Part shown: piece after piece, positions 41,561-42,278 of the stretch
Numbering within the stretch: position 1 is the first letter of the stretch
Layout: every line of letters starts with the position of its first letter
DNA from: Chitinophagaceae bacterium
GTDB lineage: Bacteria; Bacteroidota; Bacteroidia; Chitinophagales; Chitinophagaceae
Assembly (NCBI GenBank): GCA_903642275.1
Contig: CAHJWK010000028.1
Span: 1 to 42,278 of the forward strand
DNA length: 42,278 nt
Reading direction: 5' to 3'
Notes under the pieces: model-generated
Databases searched by the model: none
What the model was told of the DNA's origin: nothing
The model's input: only the letters and a program-made list of their open reading frames with translations
Made by a program: the position numbers and the translations under genes

Positions 41561-42278
41561 TCACTATCGTTAAAAATGCGGTTATTAAAAATGCCTGGCT
41601 TTTTTTAGCTGCAGCCTGGCTATATACGCTTTCATTCATTTTTACAAACTATATTTCTTATAGGTCATCTGCTTCAAAGGTTGCCAGCATTTTAAGTGAG
41701 TATATACAAGGCGAAGAAAGATCATTCAGGAATATTATAATTGATTCCGGGCAGGTGTCAGCTATAGTTAGCGATTCTCTGCGCGCAGTAAAAAAAGAAC
41801 TTGTTACCGATGCACAGGGAATTTTTGCATATCGTATAAATAAGTTTGGCAATGCTGAAGAAATTTTTTGGAATACCAATAAAATGTCTGTCCAAGAAGA
41901 TGATCTTTATAAACAGGATGGCAATACTATTGTAAATTATCAGGACGGCATTTTTGAACTGATAAAAAAAACAATTGCCAGTAATAAATCAACTTACATT
42001 TTTTGCTCACTTATTCCAATTCATTGGGAATATTTTATGCAAAACGAATACCTTAAACAAGGTTTTGCAGTGCATGAAGAAATTGGAAATAATTATGAGC
42101 TAACAACTGATGGCAATGGTATTCCGGTAAAAAGTTCAAATGGCAGAATTCTATTTTCCATTAAAGAAAAGGAACAGTCTGTAAAAGATACACCTGGTGG
42201 TTTTTCAATAATCTTACGCATAACGGCATTACTAATTCTGTTTTCATTCATAAGTAAAATTGCAGCAGATACAGTGCG
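41557..42278 (+). CDS. Membrane protein, probable N-terminal sensor part of a histidine kinase, cut by window end
   Basis: About 240 residues are visible: a short cytoplasmic start, TM1 (about 11-32, AWLFLAAAWLYTLSFIFTNY), an extracytoplasmic region with a coiled start (KVASILSEYIQGEERSFRNI) and a second hydrophobic segment near the end (FSIILRITALLILFSFISK). This is the layout of sensor kinases, but no kinase motif is reached. There is no in-frame ATG near the front; TTG 41557 overlaps the mazG stop (TTGA), and an in-frame TAA lies just before it. Confidence 0.6.
   Translation, partial: MITIVKNAVIKNAWLFLAAAWLYTLSFIFTNYISYRSSASKVASILSEYIQGEERSFRNIIIDSGQVSAIVSDSLRAVKKELVTDAQGIFAYRINKFGNAEEIFWNTNKMSVQEDDLYKQDGNTIVNYQDGIFELIKKTIASNKSTYIFCSLIPIHWEYFMQNEYLKQGFAVHEEIGNNYELTTDGNGIPVKSSNGRILFSIKEKEQSVKDTPGGFSIILRITALLILFSFISKIAADTV

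Overview
The window is AT-rich chromosomal DNA from a Bacteroidota bacterium, most likely of the Chitinophagaceae type. The evidence is a type IX secretion (type B) sorting domain at the C-terminus of a 688-residue protein, several promoters of the Bacteroidota form TTTG-N19-TAnnTTTG, few recognisable Shine-Dalgarno sites, and conserved pairs such as rpsO-pnp. No species can be named from the sequence alone.

Layout. Positions 1-2665 (minus): glutamate dehydrogenase (cut by the window edge) and cytochrome c maturation genes ccmD-like, ccmC and ccmB. Positions 2767-6731 (plus): a tight run of pyruvate dehydrogenase E1 alpha, a membrane-anchored TPR protein, lumazine synthase, a CCG-type Fe-S protein and a DUF2027/Smr protein. 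At 6787 there is a more G+C-rich, atypical SDR gene. Positions 7795-11168 form accessory island 1. Positions 11214-23323 are core genes: a T9SS cargo protein, a Met-rich secreted protein, a two-component system, a beta-propeller lipoprotein, tRNA-Thr, kdsA, a PspC/AraC/AraC operon and aconitase. Positions 23345-26749 form accessory island 2. Positions 26744-34816 carry a TPR lipoprotein, an M13 peptidase, obgE, a secreted protein, an L,D-transpeptidase, rpsO and pnp. Positions 39682-35082 (minus) are a TetR-EmrA-EmrB-TolC efflux operon with a promoter/operator that can be read base by base. The window ends with an unknown secreted protein, mazG and the start of a membrane sensor-like gene.

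Main discovery candidate. The two islands are paralogous composites in inverted orientation. Read outward from each FN3-like gene, both have: (1) a ~220-residue protein of unknown function with an FN3-like C-terminus; (2) a 12-unit array of degenerate ~21-bp dyad repeats; (3) a 67-bp element, 60/67 identical between islands, carrying a perfect -7 box (TATATTTG) that points away from the array; (4) one or two genes all read away from the array (a CoiA-like nuclease broken by one in-frame TGA; an AhpD-like protein and a serine hydrolase), with the distal gene in each island bracketed by GTTGGRCG ... CGCCCAAC; (5) an IS110-family element or remnant lying directly against that bracket; (6) a small hairpin shared by both islands next to the terminator of the neighbouring core gene. 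The layout resembles an integron (promoter plus gene cassettes plus IS110 insertion at the cassette recombination site), but no integrase is present and the array and FN3-like gene have no integron counterpart. In island 2 an intrinsic terminator follows the array just before the FN3-like gene, suggesting that the array is transcribed as a leader or separate RNA.
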